DNA of 9,801 nucleotides, taken from Dehalococcoidia bacterium. Its GTDB lineage: Bacteria; Chloroflexota; Dehalococcoidia; GIF9; AB-539-J10. Position numbers and translations under genes: made by a program. Every line of letters starts with the position of its first letter. Position 1 is the stretch's first letter. Location: the NCBI GenBank assembly GCA_003562555.1, contig PWUO01000272.1:1-9801 (forward strand), written 5' to 3'. The notes under the pieces were generated by a model. It saw only the letters and a program-made list of their open reading frames with translations, searched no databases and was not told the origin of the DNA. Below, piece after piece: positions 1-7,372 of the stretch.

Positions 1-2251
1 CAGCTTCATCGATGCACAGTACCTGCTGACGGAAGGCAACAGGACAGGCAACGGAGCAGTGCTCTCCAGCACAGATGGCCGGGATAACCGCTTGTACATC
101 GACTACCGCCTCGATGCCCATCTGAACCACTGGCTTCTGGACGAGTTCCAGGATACCAGCAATCTGCAATGGGAGGTGCTCAGCAATCTCGTCGACGAGG
201 TGCTCCAGGACCCAAGCGGTCGCCGCAGCTTCTTCTACGTCGGCGATGTCAAGCAGGCCATCTACGGATGGCGCGGTGGAAACCCACGCCTGTTCAGCGT
301 TCCACTCAACCGCTACCCCGGACAGATAGAGCTTGTGCCGCTTACACGCTCCTTCCGTTCGTGCCAACCTGTAATCGACATCGTGAACGACGTCTTCGAC
401 GACCTCGCCAGGTCCTCACTTCCCGCAAGAACTGTCGCTCTGTGGAACGATTTCTGGCAGAGGCACGAGTGTGCACGCAGTCACGTGCCGAAGAAGGGCT
501 ACGCAGCAGTCATAGAGCCGCCGTGTGACGGCGGAGGGTTCGCGCCGGACACTGAGGAACGATACCGCGTGGTGGCAAGACTGCTGCAGGAGATGCAACC
601 GACGCACCGGGGTCTGTCGACCGCCATCCTTGTGCGCTCCAATCCGCAGGGCAAGGCGCTCGTGAACTACCTGAGAGAGGAGCTTCCCGACAGCATCATC
701 ATCCATGAGGGTCGTGCAGCAATCAAAGACAATCCGGTGGTTACGGCGCTGCTATCCCTCATCGCGTGCGCCGCGCATCCGGGCGACCTGTTTGCGTGGC
801 GCCACCTGCAGATGAGCCCACTCAACAACGTCCTGCATGCCATGAATCTGAACCGCAATTCGCTGTCCCCGCATGTCCTGCGGCAGATTCAGACCGAGGG
901 ATTTCAAGGGACCTTCAGGGACTGGGCGCAACGCCTTGACGGGGCGCACGAGATCGACGCGTTTGGCCGCGTTCGGGTCGAACAGTTGTTGAGCGCCGCG
1001 GGCGAGTACGATGACACCGGCAGCGTCAACTGCAACGGTTTCCTGGACCACATCGATCAGTACGAGTTCCGCGAGACAGGCACGAGCGACGCTATACGTG
1101 TGATGACAGTCCACCAGTCCAAGGGACTGGGTTTCGACCTGGTAATCCTGCCCGAACTGGACAAGCACAACATGCTGCGAGCCCGTGACCTCAGCCTCCT
1201 CATCTCCCGCGATACCGACACTCAGGAGCCACGCTGGGCCCTGGAAACGCCCCGGAGACCTGTGGCGGAGTGCGATGCAACGCTGCGTGCGGAGATCGAC
1301 AACACGGACGCAGATACCACATTTGAATCGCTGTGCCTCCTCTACGTGGCCATGACCCGCGCGAAGCGAGGACTCTACATAGTGACCTCATTTCCTGGCA
1401 GGAACTCCGAGGTATTCAACCAGTCTGCACTGATCAAAGAGCGCCTCGTCGGAAGCACGAAGCCGACGGAAGAGCACGGCAGGACCGTCAAGATCGGCGG
1501 GGAGTGGTTCACATGTCTCTATCCCGCTACCGGCGGTAGCGGCGACGAGCGCTGGTTCGCTGATTTCGCCCTCCGCACGAAATCAGGGCCAGTTTCCGCG
1601 CAGCCATCAGCCACCACAGACCTCTCGCTCAGGCCGTCACAGAGGACGAGTCTCATCGCCACGCGGCCCTCCGACACAGAGATGTTGGAAGAGACAGCGG
1701 CTGCACTGTTTCATCCGGACCGGAGACAGCGTCTGGACACGGGTACCGCTGTGCATGAACTGCTTCGACGGGTTCGATGGGAGGACGAGGTGGACATCGA
1801 GGCCCTGTCGATGGAATGGAGTGCAGCCACCACCGTTGAAGCCGACACTCGGGACCGCGCACTTGCGCACTTCCGCCGGGCGATGCACCACCCCCAGGTA
1901 CGCGAGGCGCTGCGACGACCCGGTGGCAATGCGAGCCTCTGGCGCGAGCGCCGATTTGATGTCGTGCTGAACGACCGCTGGATAACCGGCAGTTTCGACC
2001 GGGTGGTCATAGAGACGGACTCGTTCGAGACGCCTCAGACCGCAACCATCTACGACTTCAAGACAGACGATGTCACAGCGGCGCAGGTCCCGACGCGCAG
2101 CACGCTATACCGTTCACAGATGGATCTCTACAGGTCAGCGCTGGCGCGCATACTCTCACTTCCGACCACGACAATACGAGTGGTACTCGTATTCACGTCG
2201 ACCGGCATATCGTACGCGCTCGACGCAGGTGGCACCTCAAACGGCAGGTAG
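1..2251 (+). CDS. AddA/RecB-like UvrD-family helicase-nuclease, C-terminal part (5' end outside window)
   Basis: This is the C-terminal portion of a superfamily 1A helicase fused to a RecB-type nuclease, the architecture of AddA, which resects DNA double-strand breaks with AddB. The frame is open to base 2, so the gene begins upstream and Walker A is not in the window. Visible in order: motif II LLDEFQDTS (about 134-160), motif III VGDVKQAIYGWRGG (about 239-280), LTRSFRS (about 338-360), motif V VMTVHQSKG (about 1100-1126) and motif VI LLYVAMTRAKR (about 1337-1370). The nuclease domain follows: GTAVHELL (about 1742-1765), GSFDRV (about 1988-2005) and YDFKTD (about 2051-2068), then an aromatic/QM-rich helix. 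These match the His, Asp and D-x-K residues of the PD-(D/E)XK site, so both activities look intact. No frameshift is seen. Related RecB-family helicase-nucleases remain possible because the N-terminus and any AddB neighbour are missing. Confidence 0.9.
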   Translation, partial: SFIDAQYLLTEGNRTGNGAVLSSTDGRDNRLYIDYRLDAHLNHWLLDEFQDTSNLQWEVLSNLVDEVLQDPSGRRSFFYVGDVKQAIYGWRGGNPRLFSVPLNRYPGQIELVPLTRSFRSCQPVIDIVNDVFDDLARSSLPARTVALWNDFWQRHECARSHVPKKGYAAVIEPPCDGGGFAPDTEERYRVVARLLQEMQPTHRGLSTAILVRSNPQGKALVNYLREELPDSIIIHEGRAAIKDNPVVTALLSLIACAAHPGDLFAWRHLQMSPLNNVLHAMNLNRNSLSPHVLRQIQTEGFQGTFRDWAQRLDGAHEIDAFGRVRVEQLLSAAGEYDDTGSVNCNGFLDHIDQYEFRETGTSDAIRVMTVHQSKGLGFDLVILPELDKHNMLRARDLSLLISRDTDTQEPRWALETPRRPVAECDATLRAEIDNTDADTTFESLCLLYVAMTRAKRGLYIVTSFPGRNSEVFNQSALIKERLVGSTKPTEEHGRTVKIGGEWFTCLYPATGGSGDERWFADFALRTKSGPVSAQPSATTDLSLRPSQRTSLIATRPSDTEMLEETAAALFHPDRRQRLDTGTAVHELLRRVRWEDEVDIEALSMEWSAATTVEADTRDRALAHFRRAMHHPQVREALRRPGGNASLWRERRFDVVLNDRWITGSFDRVVIETDSFETPQTATIYDFKTDDVTAAQVPTRSTLYRSQMDLYRSALARILSLPTTTIRVVLVFTSTGISYALDAGGTSNGR

Positions 2252-2265
2252 TACGCCTGCCACCT
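2227..2265 (+). terminator. Possible terminator hairpin at the helicase-nuclease stop codon
   Basis: Two competing inverted repeats surround the TAG stop at 2249-2251. AGGTGGCA (2227-2234) pairs with TGCCACCT (2258-2265), 8 bp with a 23-nt loop. GGCAGG (2243-2248) pairs with CCTGCC (2256-2261), 6 bp with a 7-nt loop. No T-run follows, so intrinsic termination is uncertain. It lies between this gene and the transporter promoter. Confidence 0.35.
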
Positions 2266-2290
2266 CGCACCTCAGATCACCAAACTGCAA

Positions 2291-2319
2291 TTGAGACCCC
2301 CGGAACCAGATGCTATACT
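2291..2319 (+). promoter_or_regulatory. Strong sigma-70-type promoter with extended -10 for the transporter pair
   Basis: The -35 TTGAGA (2291-2296, 5 of 6 to consensus) is followed by an exactly 17-bp spacer and the -10 TATACT (2314-2319, 5 of 6). The TG at 2311-2312, one base before the hexamer, makes an extended -10. Transcription would start near 2326 and give a leader of about 98 nt before the ATG at 2424. This is the best promoter match I found in the window. It sits between the helicase-nuclease and the first transporter, where an operon start is expected. Confidence 0.7.
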
Positions 2320-2385
2320 GCGTCGGGTTCGGGCCCGTCGTCTTCCGGCAGCCTTTCGTGGACAAACCACAGGACAGCCCTCAGC

Positions 2386-2400
2386 ATGGCGTTGCGCCAT
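2386..2400 (+). repeat. Small perfect inverted repeat in the transporter leader
   Basis: ATGGCG (2386-2391), TTG, CGCCAT (2395-2400) form a 6-bp stem with a 3-nt loop in the predicted 5' leader of the first transporter gene, 23 nt before its ATG. An 8-bp palindrome CGGGCCCG (2330-2337) lies just downstream of the predicted transcription start. Either could be an operator or leader structure, or chance in GC-rich DNA. Confidence 0.35.
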
Positions 2401-2423
2401 CGCCCGCGAGCCCACGTGACAAG

Positions 2424-3725
2424 ATGAGTGAACGGCCACGCTTCTTCTATGGATGGGTGATTGTTGCGATCGCCCTCATGTTGATGGCGGTCGGCTACAC
2501 TCTGCGCAATACCTTCTCGGTCTTCTACCCGGTGCTCGTGGATGAGTTCGGATGGGAACGCGGCAGCACGGCACTTATGTTCTCCATAAACATCGTAGTA
2601 TATGGCATCACCGCCCCTATCGCGGGTGGGCTGGTGGACCGGTTCAACCCCCGATTCGTTCTCGCACTTGGCGTCTGCATAATGGGTGGTGCAATCGCGC
2701 TGTGCAGCCTGGCGACGCAGCAATGGCAGTTCTACCTGCTCTACGGCGCGATGGCAGCGACCGGACTGAGTATGGCGGGTGTAACTCCGTTGAGCGCGCT
2801 CATCGCACGGTGGTTCATAAGGCGGCGTGCGCTCGCCTTCGGCATCTTCAACATGGGCTTCGGCCTGAGCCTGCTTGCCTCCCCAATCGCTCAGTCGCTG
2901 ATCTCCAACCTGGGACGCCAACAGGCCTACCTGATCATGGGACTTGCGGCCATAGCAATCGCGGTACCGGTCGTCGCCATCCTGGTTCGACGCACTCCCG
3001 AGGAGAAACGAACCACACCCGACGGCGTTCCGGTCCCCGCGATACCAGGAGAAGGATCAGCCCAGGCACTTATGGAGACCGCGTGGATGCGCACCCGCTG
3101 GACGCTGCGACGCGCAATGGCTACACGGCAATTCTGGCTGATGTTCGGATTCAACCTTTGTCTCATGGGACTATCACAGCAGGTAATCATCGCTCACAGC
3201 GTCTACCTGTTCCGCGACAGCGGATTCGCGCCACAGCTCGCCGCCAACTCCTTCAGCCTCTACGGCGTGGGCATCACGATTGGATACCTGATGGCCAACC
3301 TGTCAGACCGTTACGGTCGCGAACGAATCCTGATCCCCAGCTGTCTCGTGGCGGCAGCAGCCACCTCGCTGCTGTTTCTGATTGACGACCCGTCTCGGGT
3401 ATGGCTCGCATTCATCTCAATGTTCTTCTGCGGGCTGGGAATGGGAGCCGCAGTGACCACGTTCTTCGCAACAGTGGCGGACCTCTTCCAGGGACCCAGC
3501 TATGGCGCGATCCAGGGTTTCATGGTGATGGGGTTCTCCATCGGCGGGGCGTTCAGTCCGTGGTTCGCAGGCTACATGCACGATCTTACGGGCAGCTACG
3601 CACCCGCGGTAGCAATAGCAGTCTCGGCCCTGGCGGCGGGAGCACTGCTGGTAGCCCTTACATCTCCGGGCAAGCTTAGACCCGTAGCCCGGTTGAATGC
3701 ACTGCGCACAACGGGAGGCCACTGA
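2424..3725 (+). CDS. MFS transporter, MCT/OFA-like (first of a tandem pair)
   Basis: A 433-aa, 12-helix major facilitator superfamily carrier of the inner membrane, resembling monocarboxylate/oxalate-formate type transporters. TM1 begins at about residue 9 (YGWVIVA). The sequence RNTFSVFYP (28-36) and the FGWERG motif (42-47) follow, then the loop 2-3 motif A GGLVDRFNPR (68-77). The equivalent loop 8-9 motif in the second half is NLSDRYGRER. A hydrophilic central loop of about 45 residues divides the two six-helix halves. The reading frame extends up to an ATG at 2310, but that codon lies upstream of the predicted transcription start. Alignment with the next gene also starts at MSERPRFFYGW, so I chose ATG 2424, although its Shine-Dalgarno is weak. 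Only 4 nt separate it from the second transporter, implying one mRNA. Substrate unknown; a small organic acid is an inference from family resemblance. Confidence 0.88.
   Translation: MSERPRFFYGWVIVAIALMLMAVGYTLRNTFSVFYPVLVDEFGWERGSTALMFSINIVVYGITAPIAGGLVDRFNPRFVLALGVCIMGGAIALCSLATQQWQFYLLYGAMAATGLSMAGVTPLSALIARWFIRRRALAFGIFNMGFGLSLLASPIAQSLISNLGRQQAYLIMGLAAIAIAVPVVAILVRRTPEEKRTTPDGVPVPAIPGEGSAQALMETAWMRTRWTLRRAMATRQFWLMFGFNLCLMGLSQQVIIAHSVYLFRDSGFAPQLAANSFSLYGVGITIGYLMANLSDRYGRERILIPSCLVAAAATSLLFLIDDPSRVWLAFISMFFCGLGMGAAVTTFFATVADLFQGPSYGAIQGFMVMGFSIGGAFSPWFAGYMHDLTGSYAPAVAIAVSALAAGALLVALTSPGKLRPVARLNALRTTGGH
3713..3718 (+). promoter_or_regulatory. Ribosome binding site of the second MFS gene
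   Basis: GGGAGG lies 11 nt before ATG 3730, inside the last codons of the preceding transporter gene. It supports ATG 3730 over the TTG/ATG-like codons further upstream and fits translational coupling of the pair. Confidence 0.55.
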
Positions 3726-3729
3726 TCGC

Positions 3730-5013
3730 ATGAGGCGGCCGGCAATCTCGTACGGATGGGTGGTACTGGCATCAGGGTTCACCATCATGCTGGTTGGCTA
3801 CGCGATGCGGAACACGTTTTCCGTGTTCTACCCGGTGATCGTGTCCGATTTCGGCTGGACGCGAGGCGGCACAGCGCTCATGTATTCGCTGACGCTGCTG
3901 GCTTATGGCCTATTCGCACCCATCGCCGGACGACTCGCTGACAGGTTCCATCCGAGGTACGTACTTGCGACGGGTGGCCTGCTGGTCGGAGGAGGCATCG
4001 CCCTCTGCAGCCTGGCCAACTCCATCTGGTACTTCTACATCGTCTACGGCATAGTCGTCGCCGTCGGCCTGAGTCTCATCGGCATCACGCCGCTCATCTC
4101 AGTTCTGTCCCACTGGTTCGGAAGCAAGAGGGGAGGGATGCTCTTCGGCCTCCTCGGTGCAGGATTCGGAGTGAGCCTCGTATCTGCCCCGCTGTTTCAA
4201 TGGCTCATCTCGGAGCATGGATGGCGCGTATCGTACCTGCAGATTGGCCTCGCAGCCATCGCACTCATCGTCCCCTTGAGCCTGTTCCTCATGCGCCGCA
4301 GCCCGCAGCAGCAGTCGCTGCTCGATCAGCAGAAGCGCACCAGGTCCGGGGGGACTCCCGAAGGAACTGCGTCACCCGTGACATCTCCAGTGGGCCATCA
4401 GTGGACCGTACGCGAGGCTCTGGACACGCGGGCATTCAAGCTCTTTCTCCTTGCAGGCTTCTGCACTATGGGCTTCGCGCAGCAGGTTACCATCGCTCAC
4501 CAGGTGTACCTGCTGCAGGACGTCGGTTACGATCCAATGACCGCGGCCAGCATGTTCAGTGTATTCGGGGTGGCTTTCGCTGCCGGCAACATATCCGGGC
4601 TACTGAGTGATCGATTTGGACGGGTGCCATTCTTCGTGGCCGGCTCTCTGTCCATCACCCTCAGTATCATGCTGCTCAACCTGGCGCCGGACCCGACTTC
4701 AACGCTGATACCGTTAGTGTTCGCATCAGGCACAGGCTGGGGGCTGGGAGTAACCCCACCAGCAATGTTTGCAGCGGTAGCCGACCGGTTCCATGGACGA
4801 AACTACGGGGCCATTCACGGCACGCTGATCCTGGCGATCTCGATCGGCGGCGCCATCGGCCCCTGGCTCGGTGGAGTGCTGCACGACATCAGCGGCAACT
4901 ACAATACCGCGTTTCTGATAGTACAGGCGGTGCTCATCACCGGCATCATCATGGTGCTGCTCGCGACGAGGTCGTCGGCCATGCCACACATTTACCATCG
5001 ACGAGACTCATGA
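3730..5013 (+). CDS. MFS transporter, MCT/OFA-like (second of a tandem pair)
   Basis: A 427-aa, 12-helix MFS carrier, paralogous to the gene immediately upstream. The first 190 residues align almost without gaps and look about half identical by eye. Shared blocks include YGWVV (8-12), RNTFSVFYP (27-35), FGWTRG (41-46), motif A GRLADRFHPR (67-76) and, in the C-terminal half, LLSDRFGR. The central loop is about 40 residues and differs strongly from its neighbour's. Nucleotide sequences have diverged at many third positions even in conserved blocks, so the duplication is old. The start at 3730 is 4 nt after the upstream stop and has a GGGAGG site; an in-frame extension to 3697 would overlap the upstream gene. 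Polytopic membrane protein; substrate unknown, possibly related to but different from that of the first copy, or the two could act as a pair. Confidence 0.88.
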   Translation: MRRPAISYGWVVLASGFTIMLVGYAMRNTFSVFYPVIVSDFGWTRGGTALMYSLTLLAYGLFAPIAGRLADRFHPRYVLATGGLLVGGGIALCSLANSIWYFYIVYGIVVAVGLSLIGITPLISVLSHWFGSKRGGMLFGLLGAGFGVSLVSAPLFQWLISEHGWRVSYLQIGLAAIALIVPLSLFLMRRSPQQQSLLDQQKRTRSGGTPEGTASPVTSPVGHQWTVREALDTRAFKLFLLAGFCTMGFAQQVTIAHQVYLLQDVGYDPMTAASMFSVFGVAFAAGNISGLLSDRFGRVPFFVAGSLSITLSIMLLNLAPDPTSTLIPLVFASGTGWGLGVTPPAMFAAVADRFHGRNYGAIHGTLILAISIGGAIGPWLGGVLHDISGNYNTAFLIVQAVLITGIIMVLLATRSSAMPHIYHRRDS

Positions 5014-5034
5014 TACGTGAGCGTCCAATAGCTG

Positions 5035-5063
5035 TTGACACTCCAGTGATGCGTCGATAAGCT
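5035..5063 (+). promoter_or_regulatory. Candidate promoter of the aldo/keto reductase gene
   Basis: A perfect -35 TTGACA (5035-5040) is followed after 17 bp by TAAGCT (5058-5063). That hexamer keeps the three most conserved -10 positions (T, A and final T) but matches only 3 of 6 overall. The predicted start near 5070 would leave a leader of about 47 nt. Confidence 0.45.
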
Positions 5064-5095
5064 TCGACTGGACACCCACGCGGCCCACAGGTACA

Positions 5096-5105
5096 GAGAG
5101 GAGGG
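5096..5105 (+). promoter_or_regulatory. Ribosome binding site of the aldo/keto reductase gene
   Basis: The purine-rich run GAGAGGAGGG contains GGAGG at 5100-5104, 12 nt before ATG 5117. It supports that start, which also matches the family N-terminus MEYRTLGRTG. Confidence 0.6.
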
Positions 5106-5116
5106 ACTCACATCTC

Positions 5117-6094
5117 ATGGAGTACAGGACACTCGGTAGAACCGGCATGAAGGTGTCGGAAGTGTGCCTCGGCACAATGACCTTCGGCGATCAGGTCGAC
5201 GAGACGGACGCCATCTCGATCACACATGCCGCGATCGATAAGGGAGTCAACTTCATCGACACGGCGAACATGTACGTGAAAGGCAGATCCGAGGAGATAG
5301 TCGGCAGGGCCCTCAAAGGCAGGAGGGACGACGTCATTCTTGCCAGCAAGGTAGGAATCCCGGTTGGCCCCGGCCCTAACGACGCAGGTCTGTCCGGCAA
5401 ACACATCATGAAGGGAGTCGAGGACAGCCTGCGCAGGCTGGACACCGAGTACCTCGACATCTACTACGCGCACCTTCCGGACTACACTACCCCGATCGAG
5501 ACATCCTTGAGGACATTTGACGACCTCGTCCGACAAGGCAAGGTGCGCTATCTGGCCTGCTCCAATTTTCGCGCATTTCAGCTCTGCAAGGCGCTGTGGG
5601 CGAGCGACAGGCACAGCCTCGCAAGATTCGACCTGATCCAACCACCGTACAACCTGCTGACCCGCGACATCGAGTACGAGTTGCTGCCACTATGTGTTGA
5701 GGAGAATATCGGTGTATGCGTGTACAACCCCCTTGCAGGCGGACTTCTCACCGGCAAGCACGACTTCTCCAAGGCGCCGGCAGCGGGCACGCGGTTTGCC
5801 AACGACGCAATGGGCAAGATGTACTACGACAGGTACTGGAACGAATCCAATTTTGCTGCGGTTGCAGAGATCAAGTCCGTCGCTGAAGCGAGCGGCAAGG
5901 ACATGGCGCAGATGGCGCTGGCATGGATCCTTACCAACCCGGCAGTCACCTCCATCATAATTGGCGCCACCTCAATGAGGCACGTGGAACACAACATCAC
6001 CGCAACGACACTCTCGCTTTCGGAGGAAGAGCGTGCAAAGCTGGATGAGGTGTGGTACAAGCTCCGCCCGCTGCGGTTCTTCTATGGACGCTGA
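5117..6094 (+). CDS. Aldo/keto reductase family oxidoreductase
   Basis: A 325-aa cytoplasmic NAD(P)H-dependent aldo/keto reductase with a complete TIM-barrel length. It opens with YRTLGRTGMKVSEVCLGTMTFG, the usual first barrel strand. The catalytic tetrad is intact: Asp48 and Tyr53 in FIDTANMY, Lys78 in ASKVG and His119 in YYAHLPD. The barrel continues with GKVRYLACSNF and the substrate-loop region NPLAGGLLTGKH. Near the C-terminus, IIIGATSMRHVEHN resembles the stretch that contacts the cofactor phosphate in this family. It would reduce an aldehyde or ketone, or oxidise the alcohol; the substrate cannot be read. The 103-bp gap before it carries its own candidate promoter and a strong RBS, so it may be transcribed separately from the MFS pair, though read-through is possible. 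No sign of truncation or transfer. Confidence 0.92.
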   Translation: MEYRTLGRTGMKVSEVCLGTMTFGDQVDETDAISITHAAIDKGVNFIDTANMYVKGRSEEIVGRALKGRRDDVILASKVGIPVGPGPNDAGLSGKHIMKGVEDSLRRLDTEYLDIYYAHLPDYTTPIETSLRTFDDLVRQGKVRYLACSNFRAFQLCKALWASDRHSLARFDLIQPPYNLLTRDIEYELLPLCVEENIGVCVYNPLAGGLLTGKHDFSKAPAAGTRFANDAMGKMYYDRYWNESNFAAVAEIKSVAEASGKDMAQMALAWILTNPAVTSIIIGATSMRHVEHNITATTLSLSEEERAKLDEVWYKLRPLRFFYGR

Positions 6095-6122
6095 CCGACG
6101 GACGGCATAGTACAAGTGTCCA

Positions 6123-6163
6123 CACAGTCTCTGTGACGCCTCATGGCGTCGCTCACCGTCACA
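6123..6163 (+). terminator. Possible terminator region after the aldo/keto reductase gene
   Basis: GACGCC (6135-6140), TCAT, GGCGTC (6145-6150) form a perfect 6-bp stem, extended by a G-T and a G-C pair to 8 bp. It can compete with TGTGACG (6132-6138) pairing with CGTCACA (6157-6163), and with CACAG (6123-6127) pairing with CTGTG (6131-6135). It starts about 30 nt after the stop. No T-run follows, so termination rather than another RNA structure is an inference. Confidence 0.4.
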
Positions 6164-6267
6164 TGCAATGGGTATGATGCGGGGGCTCAGGCTGTCTCCA
6201 ATTAACGTGGGCGGCGATACAGTGCGTTGCAGCAGATTCGTCCTGCCGGCCGTCTGAGCACCAAACC

Positions 6268-6309
6268 CTCACCCGCATGTCCTCGAGTCCCCAACAACCT
6301 GCGGGTCAG
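6268..6309. repeat. Inverted repeat upstream of the SDR gene
   Basis: ACCCGCA (6271-6277) and TGCGGGT (6300-6306) are perfect 7-bp inverted arms, with two further complementary pairs beyond one mismatch. The arm centres are 29 bp apart, close to three helical turns. This fits either a dimeric-regulator site or a loose hairpin. It lies just before a weak -10-like element. Confidence 0.35.
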
Positions 6310-6400
6310 CTAGAAGCGCCATTTGTGATGATGTACACTGGAGAATCAGAAGACCGGCGCGGGGCACGCTCTGACGTTCGTTCCGGTTTGACACCTGCGA

Positions 6401-6407
6401 GGAGGAG
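6401..6407 (+). promoter_or_regulatory. Ribosome binding site that decides the SDR start
   Basis: GGAGGAG ends 9 nt before ATG 6417. The in-frame TTG at 6408 directly abuts this site and could not use it, so ATG 6417 is the start. Confidence 0.75.
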
Positions 6408-6416
6408 TTGAAGACC

Positions 6417-7211
6417 ATGAGCGACTTATTCAATCTTGAAGGCCGAGTCTCCGTGGTCACCGGAGGCAACAGCGGTATCGGCAAGGGTATTGCGGACGCT
6501 CTGGCGACGAAGGGCAGCACGGTAGTTGTAGCAGCACGCGATGAGGCCAAGACAGCTGCCGCAGTAAAGGACATCGCGTCGCGATTCGGCGTCCCGGTTT
6601 CCGGCATTCCGCTTGACGTAAGTGACAAGGCGAGCATCGACAGCGGCATCGCGAAGGTGATGAAGGAATACGGCAGAATCGACGTGCTCGTGAATAACGC
6701 CGGCATCAACATACGCAAGATGCCCCAGGAGTATGCGCCGGAGGAATGGGACACGGTGATGGACACCAACCTCAAGGGTGCGTTCCTCTGCTGTCAGGCG
6801 GTGTATCCGGCGATGAAGCAGCAGGGCAAGGGCAAGATCATCAACATCGGTTCGATGACGTCTCTCTTCGGTATAGGGAAGGCCTTGCTCTACGCGTGCA
6901 GCAAGGCGGGTCTCCTTTCGATGACCTACTCACTGGCGCTGGCGTGGGCACGCGAAGGCATCAACGTGAATTGCATCCTCCCAGGCTGGATTGTGACTCC
7001 GCTGACCACGGCAGCCCAGCGCGATCTTCCTGGATTGCGCGAGTTCGTGGAGGAGCGCACCCCGGTGGGGCGGTGGGGTCAGCCAAACGACCTGGCAGGT
7101 GCGGCGATGTTCCTGGCCAGTGATGCTTCTGACTTCATCACGGGAGAGTCCCTCAGAGTCGATGGCGGCTGGGCGCAGCACACCAACACAGTGAGCTTTC
7201 CTCGACCGTAA
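6417..7211 (+). CDS. SDR family NAD(P)-dependent oxidoreductase (KduD/gluconate dehydrogenase-like)
   Basis: A 264-aa classical short-chain dehydrogenase, full length for the family. The Rossmann dinucleotide motif TGGNSGIG is at 15-22 and the NNAG motif at 93-96. The catalytic residues are complete: Asn118 (TNLKG), Ser146 (IGSMTS), Tyr159 and Lys163 (YACSK). The end of the second strand reads VAARD; Arg41 there is more usual for NADP(H) than NAD(H), which is an inference. The C-terminus has NCILPGWIVTPLT, GRWGQPNDLAGAAMFLASDAS and the terminal VDGGW. The overall pattern resembles 2-deoxy-gluconate or gluconate dehydrogenases, but the substrate is not certain; 3-oxoacyl-ACP reductase-like activity cannot be excluded. 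It follows the aldo/keto reductase on the same strand after 322 bp and probably has its own transcript. Confidence 0.9.
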   Translation: MSDLFNLEGRVSVVTGGNSGIGKGIADALATKGSTVVVAARDEAKTAAAVKDIASRFGVPVSGIPLDVSDKASIDSGIAKVMKEYGRIDVLVNNAGINIRKMPQEYAPEEWDTVMDTNLKGAFLCCQAVYPAMKQQGKGKIINIGSMTSLFGIGKALLYACSKAGLLSMTYSLALAWAREGINVNCILPGWIVTPLTTAAQRDLPGLREFVEERTPVGRWGQPNDLAGAAMFLASDASDFITGESLRVDGGWAQHTNTVSFPRP

Positions 7212-7230
7212 GTGACGCATCTCACTGCTA

Positions 7231-7259
7231 CGGCGGAGGGAGTATCTGCTGATCCGCCG
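7231..7259 (+). terminator. Possible terminator hairpin after the SDR gene
   Basis: CGGCGGA (7231-7237) and TCCGCCG (7253-7259) are perfect 7-bp inverted arms with a 15-nt loop, starting 20 nt after the SDR stop. No T-run follows. It may end the SDR transcript or be chance complementarity. Confidence 0.35.
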
Positions 7260-7329
7260 GGAGCGCCGCTTCTGAACGAACGGATCGGTGATGCCTGTTG
7301 ATCGGCAGACCTGATAAGGTGACAGGCCC

Positions 7330-7354
7330 GGTCCTTGCCGTGTGCAAGGAAACC
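7330..7354 (+). repeat. Hairpin in the rarA leader
   Basis: TCCTTGC (7332-7338), CGTGT, GCAAGGA (7344-7350) form a perfect 7-bp stem, lengthened by GG (7330-7331) with CC (7353-7354) across a small bulge. It ends 18 nt before the rarA start. I could not assign a convincing promoter for rarA; a TTGATC at 7298 has no well-spaced -10. Confidence 0.35.
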
Positions 7355-7372
7355 AGGCACACAGGATGATGC

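Larger units (their letters stand above)
6095..6416. other. 322-bp non-coding stretch with hairpins between the AKR and SDR genes
   Basis: I see no credible gene here. The stretch holds competing hairpins just after the aldo/keto reductase, a wide inverted repeat in the middle, a weak -10-like TACACT (6334-6339) and the SDR ribosome binding site at its end. A 20-codon frame from ATG 6143 to TAA 6205 has no RBS and overlaps the hairpins. A TTGACA at 6388-6393 is too close to the SDR start to act as its -35. Confidence 0.6.

Noticed and set aside
2310..2423. N-terminal extension of the first transporter from ATG 2310
   Set aside because: It lies upstream of the predicted transcription start, does not align with the paralogue, and is Pro-rich rather than membrane-like.
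2313..2921. 202-codon - strand frame opposite the first transporter
   Set aside because: Antisense shadow of a recognised MFS gene. It also covers the predicted promoter and leader, and shows no family motif.
2552..3385. 277-codon + strand frame inside the first transporter
   Set aside because: It is the +1 shadow of a clear 12-TM MFS protein, and its translation is rich in Arg, His and Pro with no fold-like pattern.
6143..6205. 20-codon small ORF after the aldo/keto reductase
   Set aside because: No ribosome binding site, it overlaps the hairpin loop, and a frame of this length is expected by chance.
6388..6393. Perfect TTGACA as a -35 for the SDR gene
   Set aside because: A -10 at the right distance would fall at about 6411, inside the start region, and no TATAAT-like hexamer is there.
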